Shown piece after piece: positions 1-8,962 of a DNA stretch of 64,000 nucleotides. Source of the DNA: an uncultured Collinsella sp. (GTDB lineage: Bacteria > Actinomycetota > Coriobacteriia > Coriobacteriales > Coriobacteriaceae); NCBI GenBank assembly GCA_900544115.1, contig UQTW01000002.1, forward strand, positions 1-64,000. Direction: 5' to 3'. The translations under genes were made by a program, and so were the position numbers. Numbering within the stretch: the first letter of the stretch is position 1; each line of letters opens with the position of its first letter. The notes beneath the pieces were generated by a model that made no database searches, was not told the origin of the DNA, and saw only the letters and a list, made by a program, of their open reading frames with translations.

Positions 1-8
1 CCTTGAAA

Positions 9-80
9 TTGAACGTCAGATTGCCGCTTAGGGGCGTTTGCAGCGTCGAGCAGTTGCGGTGTTTGGTAAAACGCCGCAAC
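9..80 (-). repeat. 72-bp intergenic repeat with hairpin, copy 1
   Basis: This stretch is nearly identical to 9152-9223. Both copies end in a hairpin with 12-base arms (here 53-64 and 69-80) and a GGTA-like loop. Each copy lies directly downstream of a minus-strand stop codon, here that of the lipoprotein gene ending at 100. It may serve as a 3' stem-loop or weak terminator. There is no T-run after the stem, so a REP-like repeat is as likely. Confidence 0.7.
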
Positions 81-99
81 GAACTACCGCGTAACTCCC

Positions 100-657
100 C
101 TAGTTCATCATTGCATTCATCATCTCGGTGGTTGCGGAATCGTCAGCAGACCACTCGCCATCGTCATTGGCGGTGTACTTGAAGGTAACCTTGGTGTCCT
201 TGGTCTTAGCGGCCTTGGTCACGTCGACCATGACCTGGCCGGCCATCTTGTACAGGTCGTCCTCGGAAGGCATCGTATCGAGCGCCGCGATCTTCTCCTG
301 ATACTGGGTGGCGAAATCTTCAACGATCTTGTTCATGGACTTGCAGGTAATGGTGACATCGGCAGTCGCGGTGCCCTTGTCCTCGTCGACCGTCACATCG
401 CCGATCTTGTAGTCAAAACCCTCGAGATAGCTCTTGGCGTACTCCTTGGGATCGATGCCCAGCTGCTCGAACTCGTCGCCCGAGGCCTCTTCCAGGCCGG
501 CGAGGAAGTCGTCGCCGCCGTTCTTGACCTCGTCAAACTGCGTCGTAAGATCCTCGGTGATGAGCTCCTCAACCGAAGGACCTCCGCAGCCGGAAAGCAC
601 AACCACGCACGCGACCAGAACAGCCATCAGGGGCGCAAGCAGCAGCTTCTTCTTCAT
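100..657 (-). CDS. secreted lipoprotein, unknown function
   Basis: A 185-residue lipoprotein. The N-terminus has MKKK, a hydrophobic stretch and a lipobox LSGC with the lipidated Cys at about residue 24, so it should be anchored on the outside of the membrane. The rest is an acidic, soluble domain of about 160 residues that resembles the small DUF4878/DUF5105-type lipoproteins of Firmicutes and Actinobacteria; that family link is a guess from style. I chose the ATG at 657 over an upstream in-frame ATG at 681 because it starts the signal peptide and is preceded by GGGAGGAATG. It appears to be monocistronic. The repeat hairpin at 53-80 follows its stop. Confidence 0.8.
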   Translation of the reverse strand: MKKKLLLAPLMAVLVACVVVLSGCGGPSVEELITEDLTTQFDEVKNGGDDFLAGLEEASGDEFEQLGIDPKEYAKSYLEGFDYKIGDVTVDEDKGTATADVTITCKSMNKIVEDFATQYQEKIAALDTMPSEDDLYKMAGQVMVDVTKAAKTKDTKVTFKYTANDDGEWSADDSATTEMMNAMMN

Positions 658-832
658 GACATTCCTCCCAACAAGCGGCACCGCGCTTCCCGACGCGGTG
701 CGCGTCGTAACAATAAGGCCATACTAGCCGATAACGAACACCCCCGGCAAAGCAAAGGCGCAGTCGGCTCGATTTAACGTCCGAACGGTTTACCGGTCCG
801 CCCAACGCGCAATAAAACGTTCCGCCGCATTG

Positions 833-867
833 CAATAAAAAAGGGCGGCCGGATAACCCGACCACCC
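833..867 (-). terminator. intrinsic terminator of the IIA gene
   Basis: On the minus strand a 10-bp stem (arms 858-867 and 843-852, two G-U pairs) with a 5-nt loop is followed by TTTTTTATTG. It lies 26 bases after the stop of the PTS IIA gene, a classical Rho-independent layout. Confidence 0.85.
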
Positions 868-892
868 CAAAACACCCTTATGTTGCCGCAGA

Positions 893-1429
893 CTACTTGC
901 GGACGACCTTGACGATGGCATCGCCAGCGGAGACAGCGGAGTCAGCCTCGACGGCGAGCTCGACGTCGGCGAACTCGGCGGTGTTGGACACAGCCACGAC
1001 GACGCAGTCCTTGTAGCCGGCAGCGGCGATCTTGGCGCGGTCGATCTTGAGCATGGGCTGGCCAGCCTTAACGACATCGTCGGCCTTGACGAAGCCCTCG
1101 AAGCCGTCGCCGTTCATGTTGACGGTATCGACGCCAACGTGCACCAGAACCTCGATGCCGCTATCGGACTGCAGGCCCACGGCGTGACCCATGGTGACGG
1201 TCACCTTGCCGTCGCAGGGAGCGTAGACCAGATCGTCCTCGGGCCACACGGCGCAGCCCTTGCCCAGAACCTCGCCACCAAAGACGGGATCGGGCACGTC
1301 GGCCATCTTGATGACCTTGCCCTTGACGGGCGAGCACAGCACGTCGGCGCCGGCAGAAGCAGAGATGGAGGACGGAGCAGCGGCAGTCGCGGGCTCAGCC
1401 TTCTTCTTGAACATGTCAAACAGACCCAT
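893..1429 (-). CDS. crr: PTS glucose-type IIA component (IIA-Glc/Crr-like)
   Basis: A 178-residue soluble phosphocarrier. It passes phosphate from HPr to a sugar-specific IIB domain. The first 35 or so residues are an MGLFDMFKKK lead and an Ala-rich linker; the IIA(Glc) beta-sandwich follows. The active-site motif VHVGVDTVNMNGDGF carries the phospho-His, and a second conserved His lies just before it in MGHAVG. The start at 1429 is set by GAGGAGAAAACG just upstream. No IIB or IIC gene is nearby, so it probably serves permeases encoded elsewhere. The GH1 6-phospho-beta-glucosidase gene lies 139 bp upstream on the same strand, which suits uptake of beta-glucosides by the PTS. Confidence 0.93.
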   Translation of the reverse strand: MGLFDMFKKKAEPATAAAPSSISASAGADVLCSPVKGKVIKMADVPDPVFGGEVLGKGCAVWPEDDLVYAPCDGKVTVTMGHAVGLQSDSGIEVLVHVGVDTVNMNGDGFEGFVKADDVVKAGQPMLKIDRAKIAAAGYKDCVVVAVSNTAEFADVELAVEADSAVSAGDAIVKVVRK

Positions 1430-1478
1430 ACGTTTTCTCCTCTTGATTAAGCGCAACGTTGTGCGCATGCCTATGGTG

Positions 1479-1507
1479 ATTATAGTGCCAAATGGTTCAA
1501 ATGCTAA
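1479..1507 (-). promoter_or_regulatory. sigma70-type promoter of crr
   Basis: On the minus strand TTAGCA (1502-1507), a 17-bp spacer and a perfect TATAAT (1479-1484) lie about 50 bp before the crr start. The same TTAGCA-17 bp spacing is found before the glycosidase at 4372. Confidence 0.7.
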
Positions 1508-1568
1508 GGTGGGGACTCGAATCGCGAGCCCATCCCAACGCTTTCCCCGGTGGCACTCATATTGTCGA

Positions 1569-3008
1569 TTAATCCAGGCCCTCGGCACCGTTGGACTTGA
1601 TGATCTTCTGGTAGGCGTAGAAGCTGTCTTTGCGGCGTCGCTCGTAGGTACCGGTGCCGTCGTCGTACTTATCGACGTGGATAAAGCCGTAGCGCTTGCG
1701 CATCTCGCCCGTGCCGGCGGAAACCAGGTCGATGGGGCCCCACCAGGTGTAGGCGATCAGGTCGACGCCGTCGGCAATGGCCTCGCCCATGGCCTTGACG
1801 TGGCTCTGCAAGTAGGCGATGCGATACGGGTCATGGATGGAGCCGTCCTCCTCGACCTCGTCGTAGGCGCCCATGCCGTTCTCGACCACCATCAGCGGAA
1901 TCTCGTAGCGGGCGTAAATCTCGTTGAGGGCGATGCGCAGGCCCAGCGGATCGATCTGCCAGCCCCAATCGGTGGACTCCAGATAGGGGTTCTTGCCGCC
2001 AAAGGTCATGTTGCCCTCGGTCATCTCGTGATCCTTGTGGGTGCCCACGGTGCCGGACATGTAGTAGCTAAAGGTGTAGAAATCGACCTTGCCGTCGGCG
2101 ATATCCTGCAGGTCGCCGTCCTCCATCACGAGCTCGACATCGTTCTCGGCCCAGAAGCGCTTGGCATAGAACGGATACTTGCCGCGCACCTGCACGTCGG
2201 AGCAGTACCAGTTCATGGTATTCATCTCCTGCTGCGTGGCGAACACGTCGGCCGGATCGCACGTGGCGGCATAGGAGAGGACGAAGCAGTCCATGTTGCC
2301 CATCTTAAACTGCGGATAGTGCTCGTGGGCATAGCGCACGACGCGGCCGCTGGCGACAAACTGGTGGTGCAGGGCCTGGTAGCGCTGCTGAGCGGTGGTC
2401 TTGATGGCGCTTGCCGGACCCTCAAAGCCCTGGATCAGACCGGTCTCCATCATGGCACCTATGTCCATGGTGCCGCAGTTGATCTCGTTGAAGGTGAGCC
2501 AGAACTTGACCTTGTCCTGGTAGCGGTCGAAGACGGTCTGGCAGTACTTCTCAAAGAAGCCGATGAGCTCGCGGCTCGCCCAGCCGTTGTATTTCTCGAC
2601 CAGGTGATAGGGCATCTCGTAGTGGCTGAGTGTGACGAGCGGCTCGATGTTGTGCGCGCGCAGGCAGTCGAAGACGCGGTCGTAGAAGGCGAGGCCGGCC
2701 TCGTTGGGCTCGGCATCGTCACCGTTGGGGAAGATGCGGCTCCAGGAGATGGACATGCGGAACATGGTAAAGCCCATCTCGGCGAACAGCGCGATGTCCT
2801 CCTCGTAGTGATGGTAGAAGTCGATGCCGTCGTGGTTGGGGTAGAAGCGGTTGGGGTCGATGTCGATCGTAATCTGGCGCGGCTCCTTGTAGCTGCCGCC
2901 CAGGAAATGGTCGTCTACGCTGGGGCCGCGGCCGTCCACGTCCCAAGCGCCCTCAAACTGATTTGCGGCCGTGGCGCCGCCCCAGAAAAATCCCTTGGGA
3001 AATCCCAT
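1569..3008 (-). CDS. GH1 6-phospho-beta-glucosidase
   Basis: A 479-residue glycoside hydrolase family 1 enzyme. Family members of this type hydrolyse phosphorylated beta-glucosides such as cellobiose-6-P after PTS uptake. The N-terminus FPKGFFWGGATAANQFEGAW is the GH1 signature. The acid/base Glu is in TFNEIN (about E175) and the nucleophile in VVENGMG (about E376). The C-terminal KRYGFIHVD segment supports phospho-substrate use. The length is normal. The start at 3008 has GAGGAGGCACCT in front. An AraC-type regulator (broken) lies upstream on the same strand and crr lies downstream. A 51-bp element at 3092-3142 in its upstream region is shared with the decayed GH1 gene at 22286. Confidence 0.95.
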   Translation of the reverse strand: MGFPKGFFWGGATAANQFEGAWDVDGRGPSVDDHFLGGSYKEPRQITIDIDPNRFYPNHDGIDFYHHYEEDIALFAEMGFTMFRMSISWSRIFPNGDDAEPNEAGLAFYDRVFDCLRAHNIEPLVTLSHYEMPYHLVEKYNGWASRELIGFFEKYCQTVFDRYQDKVKFWLTFNEINCGTMDIGAMMETGLIQGFEGPASAIKTTAQQRYQALHHQFVASGRVVRYAHEHYPQFKMGNMDCFVLSYAATCDPADVFATQQEMNTMNWYCSDVQVRGKYPFYAKRFWAENDVELVMEDGDLQDIADGKVDFYTFSYYMSGTVGTHKDHEMTEGNMTFGGKNPYLESTDWGWQIDPLGLRIALNEIYARYEIPLMVVENGMGAYDEVEEDGSIHDPYRIAYLQSHVKAMGEAIADGVDLIAYTWWGPIDLVSAGTGEMRKRYGFIHVDKYDDGTGTYERRRKDSFYAYQKIIKSNGAEGLD

Positions 3009-3091
3009 AGGTGCCTCCTCGCAACGGGTTTTATGTGCTGAGTTGAGTATCGCGCGCACTTGGGCGCCCAAGGCGCGGAGGCGCTGCATTG

Positions 3092-3142
3092 GACACTTCT
3101 TTTCGCCCCGGCACGTCCGCCGGCTGACACTTTTTGATACCG
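3092..3142. repeat. upstream element shared by two GH1 loci, copy 1
   Basis: Begins GACACTTCTTTTCGC and ends CTGACACTTTTTGATACCG, with a GC-rich middle. The same two blocks flank a different GC-rich middle at 23379-23439. Both copies lie on the 5' side of a minus-strand GH1 gene. It may be a regulatory element or another intergenic repeat. Confidence 0.55.
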
Positions 3143-3263
3143 AGGCCTAGACGAGGCAAAAATCGACCTGACGGCCACCTTCCAACCCGGATGGATGAAA
3201 CGAAACATGAGACACAGTATTTAGGTGTGGCATATCGATAGCTAAAAGCCCGTTCCGTCTTGC

Positions 3264-4257
3264 TCATCCACGGTATTTTGCCGGGGTGCAGCCGTAGGCG
3301 GCGCGGAACTTGCGGTAGAAAAAGCTCATGTTCTCGTAGCCAACGGCACGCGCCGCTGCCTCGGCCGTGGCGCCCGCGCGCAAGAGCTCCGCGGCACGCG
3401 CGAGCCTGCGCTCCTGGACCAGTTGCCGATAGGTCTTTCCCACCTGCTGCTTGAGCAGCGCCGACGCGTAGTTGGGGCTCACATGAAAGTGTGCCGCCAT
3501 CTCCTCGAGCGAGCAGGCGGCAAACGAGCGCTCGATGTAGCCGAGCATTCCCGTCACCAGGGCAGTGGGCCCCGCCGCGCCGTCCGCCACGCCGCGCACC
3601 AGCTCGCGCTCGTAGCAATCCATGAGCTCAGCCAAAAACAGCTGAAACAGGCACAGAACAATCTCGGCGCTGTTGGGGCTCGGCTCGTAACGCTCGCAGA
3701 GCATTTCCTGCATGTAGCGCCGCACGCGCCGGCTCTCCCCGCAACGAAAGTGTACGTGCCCGCGATGGTCCGTCTCACTGTTGAGCGCGTTGAACAAAAA
3801 CCGCGAGACCACGCTCTCGCGCGAGAGGCTCGACTCCAGGCTCCGGCGCAAAAATGCACGTGAAACGGTCATGCTCAGCATGATGTCGTCCTCGCCGAGC
3901 GACGACACCGCGTGTGGACAGGCGGCGTCGAGCAGCAGCACCTCGTTGCGGCCCAGCTCGAGCCTCTCCCCCGCCACCGTCTGCGGGCAGTGCCCGCGAT
4001 ACACATAGCTCATCTCAACGTAGTCGTGCACATGCTCGGGGCACGGCATTAAAACGCGAGTTTGTCCTTATCGTCAGGCCACGTGGCATGCCGGGCTGGG
4101 CGTAGGCAAACCCGACCTGCCCAATCTTTCGCACCGGACGTCCGTCGATTTCGACATGCTCGGTCATAATCGACCAATCAAACGCCAAGCCGTCTCTATA
4201 CGCAATCTCGCTGGCACTCAGTTCGCTGAGCCTACGCTCGAGCTCGTCGATCTCCAT
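3264..4257 (-). pseudogene. AraC-family regulator interrupted by a frameshift
   Basis: The first part (4257 down to about 4050) encodes MEIDELERRLSELSASEIAY and a cupin-like sensor start. The second part (4049 to 3264) continues with CPEHVHDYVEMSYVYRG and ends in a full AraC double-HTH domain (SLEEMAAHFHVSPNYASALL, then AVGYENMSFFYRKFRAAYG). The two parts are in different frames. Removing one T from the TTTT run at 4051-4054 (minus strand) restores a continuous product of about 330 residues. This is either a real mutation or a homopolymer sequencing error. It is divergent from the glycosidase at 4372 and upstream of the GH1 gene, and probably regulated one or both. Confidence 0.85.
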
Positions 4258-4303
4258 CGCTCACCAATCGTTGATTTGGTCATAGTTCGTTGTGATTCGG
4301 ATA

Positions 4304-4332
4304 TTAGCAGAGCGCGCTGACACGTCCATAAT
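4304..4332 (+). promoter_or_regulatory. promoter of the 863-aa glycosidase
   Basis: TTAGCA (4304-4309), a 17-bp spacer and CATAAT (4327-4332) lie 40 bp before the start codon at 4372. The start codon has the strong ribosome site GAGGAGG. Confidence 0.6.
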
Positions 4333-4371
4333 CTGTGCCATGCAGCTAATCGACCGAGCCGAGGAGGATCC

Positions 4372-6963
4372 ATGACCGCGTACTACCAGCAGGTGCTCAA
4401 CGGCGCCTACGACAACCACGTGCTTCCGTTTTTGTGGATGAAGGGCGAGAGCCATAAGACCATTGCCGAGTATCTGGAAAAGATCGCCGGCGCCGATATC
4501 CACGAGGTCTGCCTCGAGAGCCGCCCGCACCCCGATTTTTGCGGCGAGGGTTGGTGGCGCGACCTGCGCTTTGCGATCGACATATGCAAGCAGCTGGGCC
4601 TCAAGATCTGGATTCTGGACGACGCACACTTTCCCACCGGATACGCCAACGGCGCCGTCAAGGAAGCCGCGCCCGAGCTCCGCAAGATCGTGCTCACACA
4701 CCGCACGCTCGACATCGTGGGCCCCACGCCGCAGGCGAACATCGTGCTCACCAACCTGTTCGACAAGACGGAGCGCTTCTATGGCGTAACGTTTATGCAG
4801 GAAGGGCACGCCGTCGAGGTAGAGCACCGCGTCATCGAGGACGAGCACGGCATACCCTACCGCCTGGTCTTTGACGCGCCGGCCGGCATCACGCAGGCGT
4901 GCGTGATGTTCACGAGCGGCAAGACCTCCTACAACGAGGACTACATCAACATGGTCGACCGCGCCTCGGTGGCACAGCTCATCGACGCTGTGTACGAGCC
5001 GCACTTTACGCATCTGGGCGATGAGTTTGGCAAGACCATCCTGGGCTTTTTCTCCGATGAGCCCGGCTTTGCCAACGAGAAGGGCGTCACCGGCGCCGAC
5101 GGCATCTCCGACACGCTCATCGGCAAGGCCACGGCTCCCCTGCCCTGGTCGGCCGAACTCAAGCGCCGCCTGCGCGCGGCGCTGGGCGAGCGCTACCTGG
5201 ACGAACTCCCGCACCTGTGGGATCGCGAGCCGGCGGGCGCGCACGTGCGTCATGTGTACATGGACATCGCAAGCACGCTCTACAAGGAATGCTTCTGCGA
5301 CCAGCTCGGCGGCTGGTGCCGCGCGCACGGCGTGCAGTACATCGGCCACGTGATCGAGGACAAGGACTGCCACGCGCGCTTGGGCGTGGGCGCCGGACAC
5401 TACTTCCGCGCCGTGGGCGGCCAGGACATGGCGGGCGTGGACATCGTGATCAACCAGCTCGTCCCCGGTATGGACCAGGGGTTCCACTCCTACGGCCGCG
5501 GCGTATGGGACCTGGAGTTCTACAATTACGTGCTACCCAAGCTGGGCTCCTCGGCGGCGCATCTCGACCCCAAAAAGCAGGGGCGCTGCATGGCCGAGGT
5601 CTTTGGCGCCTTTGGCTGGCACGAGGGCCTGCGCGAGATGAAGTGGATCGCCGACCACTTTATGGTGCGCGGCGTTAACTGGTTTGTGCCGCACGCCTTT
5701 AGCATGGCTGCCTTCCCCGACTGGGACTGCCCGCCGCACTTCTACGCGCACGGCCAAAACCCCCAGTTTGCGCACTTTGGCAAGCTCATGAGCTACATGA
5801 ATCGCACGGCGAGCCTGCTGAGCGGCGGGCGCGCAACGACCCCGGTGGCGCTTCTCTACCATGCGGACGCCGAGTGGGCAGGCGAGGCGAACTTTATGCA
5901 GCATGCCGCCTCCGAGCTTATGCGCGCGCAGGTCGACTTTGACATCGTGCCGGCAGAGGCATTTGAGGACGCAGGGCGCTATGCCGTTGAAATTGCCGCA
6001 GACGGTAGCGGCTTTAGCGTGAACGGCCAGGCATACCGCTGCCTGGTGATGCCCGGAGCCGAGTTTGTCGGCGAAGCCGTGCTCGACTTTGCCGCGCGTG
6101 CCGCAGCCGCAGGTGTTGCCGTGTACGCGCTGGATGAGTTGCCGAACAAGCGCTACGACGGTGACACTGCAGGTCGCGAGGGCTTTGCCTCCCTGGATGC
6201 AGCCGCGGTCGCCGGCATCAAGCTCCTGGCGACCACCGAGCTCGCAGACACACTTGCCAACACCGGCATGCAGACCGTGGTTTGCGCCGAGCCCCAGCCC
6301 TGGCTGCGCGCACTGCGCTACGAGCGGGCGGGCGAGACCTATCTGATGCTCGTCAACGAGCATCCCAAGCAGGGTATCTCCACTCAGATTGCGCTTGCCG
6401 ACGGCACACCCGTTGCAGGCGCGCGCCTCGATCTGCTCAACGGCACCGAGCCCGCCGCCTTTGACGGCACGCTCGAGCTGGCTCCCTACGAGAGCTGCAT
6501 CGTGGTCCTTGGGGCTACAGGTTCCGTTGCTGTGGCAACCGCCGAAGACGAAGCCACATGCGTCGACGGGCCCTGGGCGGTTGCCTTCTCTGCCCCTGGC
6601 ACCGATGCCTTTGGCGAGTCTGTTGAGCTTGCAGACCTGCACGACCTTTCCTCGGCCGAGTTCCCCGGCAAGGCCGGCACATTCCGCTACCAGGCTTCCT
6701 TTGTCCTGGGCGAAGCGGCCACCCGCACCGTCATCGACCTTGGCGAGGTCTTTGAGACCGCAACCGTCACCCTCGACGGCAAATCCCTCGGCACGCGCAT
6801 CTGTCCGCCTTACTGCTTTGAGGCCGGCGCGCTTTTGGCCGGCGAGCACGCGCTTGCGATCGATATCATCAACACCCTCGACCATGCCGTCCCCGACGTG
6901 TTCGGCATGACCGAGCCCTCCGAGCCCAGCGGTCTCTTGGGGCCCGTACGCGTGCTCGGGTAA
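4372..6963 (+). CDS. large cytoplasmic glycoside hydrolase (GH106/GH2-like)
   Basis: An 863-residue protein without a signal peptide. The N-terminal half looks like a TIM-barrel hydrolase, with GGDIHEVCLESRP-type and KIWILDDAHFPTGYANG segments and many Trp, Asp and Glu residues. The middle (about 480-640) resembles a beta-galactosidase trimerisation or Rossmann-like domain. The last 120 residues form a jelly-roll sugar-binding domain (VIDLGEVFETATVTLDGKSL, then ICPPYCFE) as at the C-terminus of GH106 and GH2-type enzymes. The exact substrate is unknown; rhamnosides or other plant and host glycans are possible. Its divergent AraC gene and the downstream RpiR gene suggest sugar-dependent control. 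Confidence 0.7.
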   Translation: MTAYYQQVLNGAYDNHVLPFLWMKGESHKTIAEYLEKIAGADIHEVCLESRPHPDFCGEGWWRDLRFAIDICKQLGLKIWILDDAHFPTGYANGAVKEAAPELRKIVLTHRTLDIVGPTPQANIVLTNLFDKTERFYGVTFMQEGHAVEVEHRVIEDEHGIPYRLVFDAPAGITQACVMFTSGKTSYNEDYINMVDRASVAQLIDAVYEPHFTHLGDEFGKTILGFFSDEPGFANEKGVTGADGISDTLIGKATAPLPWSAELKRRLRAALGERYLDELPHLWDREPAGAHVRHVYMDIASTLYKECFCDQLGGWCRAHGVQYIGHVIEDKDCHARLGVGAGHYFRAVGGQDMAGVDIVINQLVPGMDQGFHSYGRGVWDLEFYNYVLPKLGSSAAHLDPKKQGRCMAEVFGAFGWHEGLREMKWIADHFMVRGVNWFVPHAFSMAAFPDWDCPPHFYAHGQNPQFAHFGKLMSYMNRTASLLSGGRATTPVALLYHADAEWAGEANFMQHAASELMRAQVDFDIVPAEAFEDAGRYAVEIAADGSGFSVNGQAYRCLVMPGAEFVGEAVLDFAARAAAAGVAVYALDELPNKRYDGDTAGREGFASLDAAAVAGIKLLATTELADTLANTGMQTVVCAEPQPWLRALRYERAGETYLMLVNEHPKQGISTQIALADGTPVAGARLDLLNGTEPAAFDGTLELAPYESCIVVLGATGSVAVATAEDEATCVDGPWAVAFSAPGTDAFGESVELADLHDLSSAEFPGKAGTFRYQASFVLGEAATRTVIDLGEVFETATVTLDGKSLGTRICPPYCFEAGALLAGEHALAIDIINTLDHAVPDVFGMTEPSEPSGLLGPVRVLG

Positions 6964-7235
6964 CGCCCCGGGCGCAAACGGCCCAACAAGGACAGCGCCC
7001 TATGTTGAGCCCACAACAGCGAGCGGGCCCCTGGTGCGGCAAATTGGGCCGAAAGAGGAGGGATGTGTGCTTCCGCACGCGCCCGACGATTGAAGCCCAA
7101 GGTGCCGTGCCAAGGGCCCGCGCAGCGTCGAGCGGTCCGTCGTTCATAGACCGGCGGACCAAAACTCCCAGCCAAGCCGAACGTTTTATTTATCGCTATG
7201 ATTGGTTTATCGCGACGCAAACGCATAGGAGCCAT

Positions 7236-8090
7236 ATGGATATCAGGCGGAAGATCACGCAGGGCAAAAGCCTCACCCCCACCGAGCAACAACTTGGGCG
7301 AACGGCCCTCGCCATGGGCGAGGATGTGCGTGGGCTTTCCATTAAGGAATTTGCCGCGCGCGCCAACGTTTCGGTCGCGAGCGTTCACCGCTTTTGCAAA
7401 AAGCTCGGCCTCGAGGGCTTCAAAGACCTCAAGGTCGAGCTCATCCGCCAGGCGACCGAGGCGGGCAACCAGCGCGACGTGGACATCAACTTTCCCTTCG
7501 ATGCCACCTCCACCCCTGCGCAGGTGATGGAGCGCATGGAGGGGCTCTACCAGACCACCTTGGCCGAAACGCAGGAGCTGCTCGACCCTGCACAGCTCGA
7601 CCACGCCGCCAAGCTCATCATGCGCGCCGGCACCGTGGACATCTACACGGGCTCGCATAACCTGTATCCAGCGGGAATGTTCCGCGATCGCCTGCTTTCC
7701 GCCGGCAAAAGCGCGACGTGCCACGACAGCGTCGAGGCGCAGGTGCGCACGGCACTCGCCTCGGGTCCCGACCATGTGGCAATCATCATCTCCTACAGCG
7801 GCCTTGCCCCCAACCTCAAGGAGATCTTGCCGATCCTTAGCAGTCGACATGTCCCGGTCATCGTCATCGGCACGCCGTACTGTGCCCGCATTCACCCCGG
7901 CTTTGCCGCCTATCTCACGGTAAGCGACCACGAGAGCATGACGCACCGCATCACGCAGTTCGCCAGCCATATCGCCGTGCAATACGTACTCGATTCGCTC
8001 TATAGCAGCTACTTTGCCAAAGATTACGCCCGCTGCTCCGAGTTCTTAGAGCGCTCGTTCCCCTACACCCGCCTGCCCGGACTCAAGTAG
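7236..8090 (+). CDS. RpiR/MurR-family transcriptional regulator with SIS domain
   Basis: A 284-residue regulator. Residues 1-75 form an RpiR HTH (LSIKEFAARANVSVASVHRF, then CKKLGLEGFKDLKVEL). Residues about 110-240 form a SIS phosphosugar-binding domain with IISYSGLAPNLKEILPIL, the usual ligand loop. Such proteins sense phosphosugars and control sugar catabolism. An upstream in-frame ATG at 7002 exists, but the ATG at 7236 fits the family N-terminus and has AGGAG-like sequence at good distance. A possible -10, TATGAT, lies at 7196-7201. It follows the glycosidase by 272 bp on the same strand. Confidence 0.88.
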   Translation: MDIRRKITQGKSLTPTEQQLGRTALAMGEDVRGLSIKEFAARANVSVASVHRFCKKLGLEGFKDLKVELIRQATEAGNQRDVDINFPFDATSTPAQVMERMEGLYQTTLAETQELLDPAQLDHAAKLIMRAGTVDIYTGSHNLYPAGMFRDRLLSAGKSATCHDSVEAQVRTALASGPDHVAIIISYSGLAPNLKEILPILSSRHVPVIVIGTPYCARIHPGFAAYLTVSDHESMTHRITQFASHIAVQYVLDSLYSSYFAKDYARCSEFLERSFPYTRLPGLK

Positions 8091-8094
8091 CGAC

Positions 8095-8187
8095 GAGCGT
8101 GGATTTTTGGACACTCAGATAACGAGCGTGGATAATCTCCCACTTTGAGCCCGCACACAGGCCAAAACCGGGAGATTATCCACGCTC
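8095..8187 (+). repeat. intergenic palindrome downstream of the RpiR gene
   Basis: Two perfect 18-base arms (8124-8141 and 8170-8187) flank a 28-nt loop. The motif GAGCGTGGATTTTTGGACAC just before them (8095-8114) recurs with changes at 8963-8984. It may work as a terminator-like stem for the RpiR gene, but there is only a short T-run, so it is more likely a dispersed repeat. Confidence 0.65.
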
Positions 8188-8233
8188 ATTTTGGGTCCCC
8201 CGGGAACGCATGAGGAGGGCGGATAGACAGCCG

Positions 8234-8854
8234 TTATTTGCGAGGCGTCAGCGACGTAAAGAGTCCGTGTTGGTTGCAGTAAAGATATATCCTGCCGCGC
8301 CCGGTAATATGGAAGCGCGGCTGCACCGATTGCTCTGGATAGAGCTTCTTAAAGCAGATGCCGTCCATAGTCGCATATGCCACAAAGCTAATGTAGTGAT
8401 CCTTGGTCATGGGATGATCGAGCGTGACGTACCAATCGTCCTCGATGCGCTCGATGGAAAAGGCGTGGTCCGCGTCCGGCTCTTCGGCCTCCTGGGGAAA
8501 CATCGTGGAGCCACAGCAGCTAAAGCTGCCTTCTCCGAGCGCGTGCACAACGTTTCCGCAGATAGGGCAAACGTAAAAGACGCCTTTGAGCATATTGCCT
8601 GCACGGTTGGCGTTGGCCCGAATGTCACCAGCCAAAAGCTCAGCCACGCTTATGCCGAGTCTCTGGGCCAAAGGCTCAACGAGGGAAATGTCGGGAAGGC
8701 CGCGGCCGGATTCCCACTTGCTGACGGCTTTATCGGTCACGCCAAGGCTTTCCGCCAGGGCGCGCTGGGTGAGGCCGCGCTCTTCGCGCAGCTGCTTGAT
8801 GGCATGCGCTGCCAAAAAAGTATGGGAGGCATTGGTTTGCCGTGTCTGGTTCAT
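8234..8854 (-). CDS. XRE-family regulator with C-terminal desulfoferrodoxin-like domain
   Basis: A 206-residue protein. Residues about 15-75 are a XRE HTH (IKQLREERGLTQRALAESLG, then VTDKAVSKWESGRGLPDISL). A linker with CPICGN and SCCGS could bind Zn2+ or Fe. The C-terminal part (about 120-200: WYVTLDHPMTKDHYISFVAY and YLYCNQHGLF) is like the superoxide-reductase/desulfoferrodoxin fold, with His and Cys residues that bind iron in true enzymes. A role in redox or metal-dependent regulation is inferred. The start at 8854 gives the natural MNQTRQTN lead; the upstream in-frame ATG at 8911 overlaps unlikely sequence. Confidence 0.82.
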   Translation of the reverse strand: MNQTRQTNASHTFLAAHAIKQLREERGLTQRALAESLGVTDKAVSKWESGRGLPDISLVEPLAQRLGISVAELLAGDIRANANRAGNMLKGVFYVCPICGNVVHALGEGSFSCCGSTMFPQEAEEPDADHAFSIERIEDDWYVTLDHPMTKDHYISFVAYATMDGICFKKLYPEQSVQPRFHITGRGRIYLYCNQHGLFTSLTPRK

Positions 8855-8962
8855 GGGCTGTCCAATCAAATTGAAGAAATGGAGTGAACCGGTTCGACAG
8901 TCAGTATCCATTTGAAGGCCAGGCTCGACAACCTACGCTGCGTAGACATGCGCCAATCGAAC

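Noticed and set aside
1490..1560. GGTTCAAAT and GGACTCGAATC stretches that recall a tRNA T-arm
   Set aside because: No cloverleaf can be drawn and there is no acceptor stem pairing.
1260..3041. Long open frame opposite the GH1 gene (593 codons), and similar frames at 4261-5487, 5533-6885 and 10313-12190
   Set aside because: They mirror strongly supported genes, have His/Val/Gly-rich sequence without any domain, and lack ribosome sites. They are the usual result of high GC at third positions.
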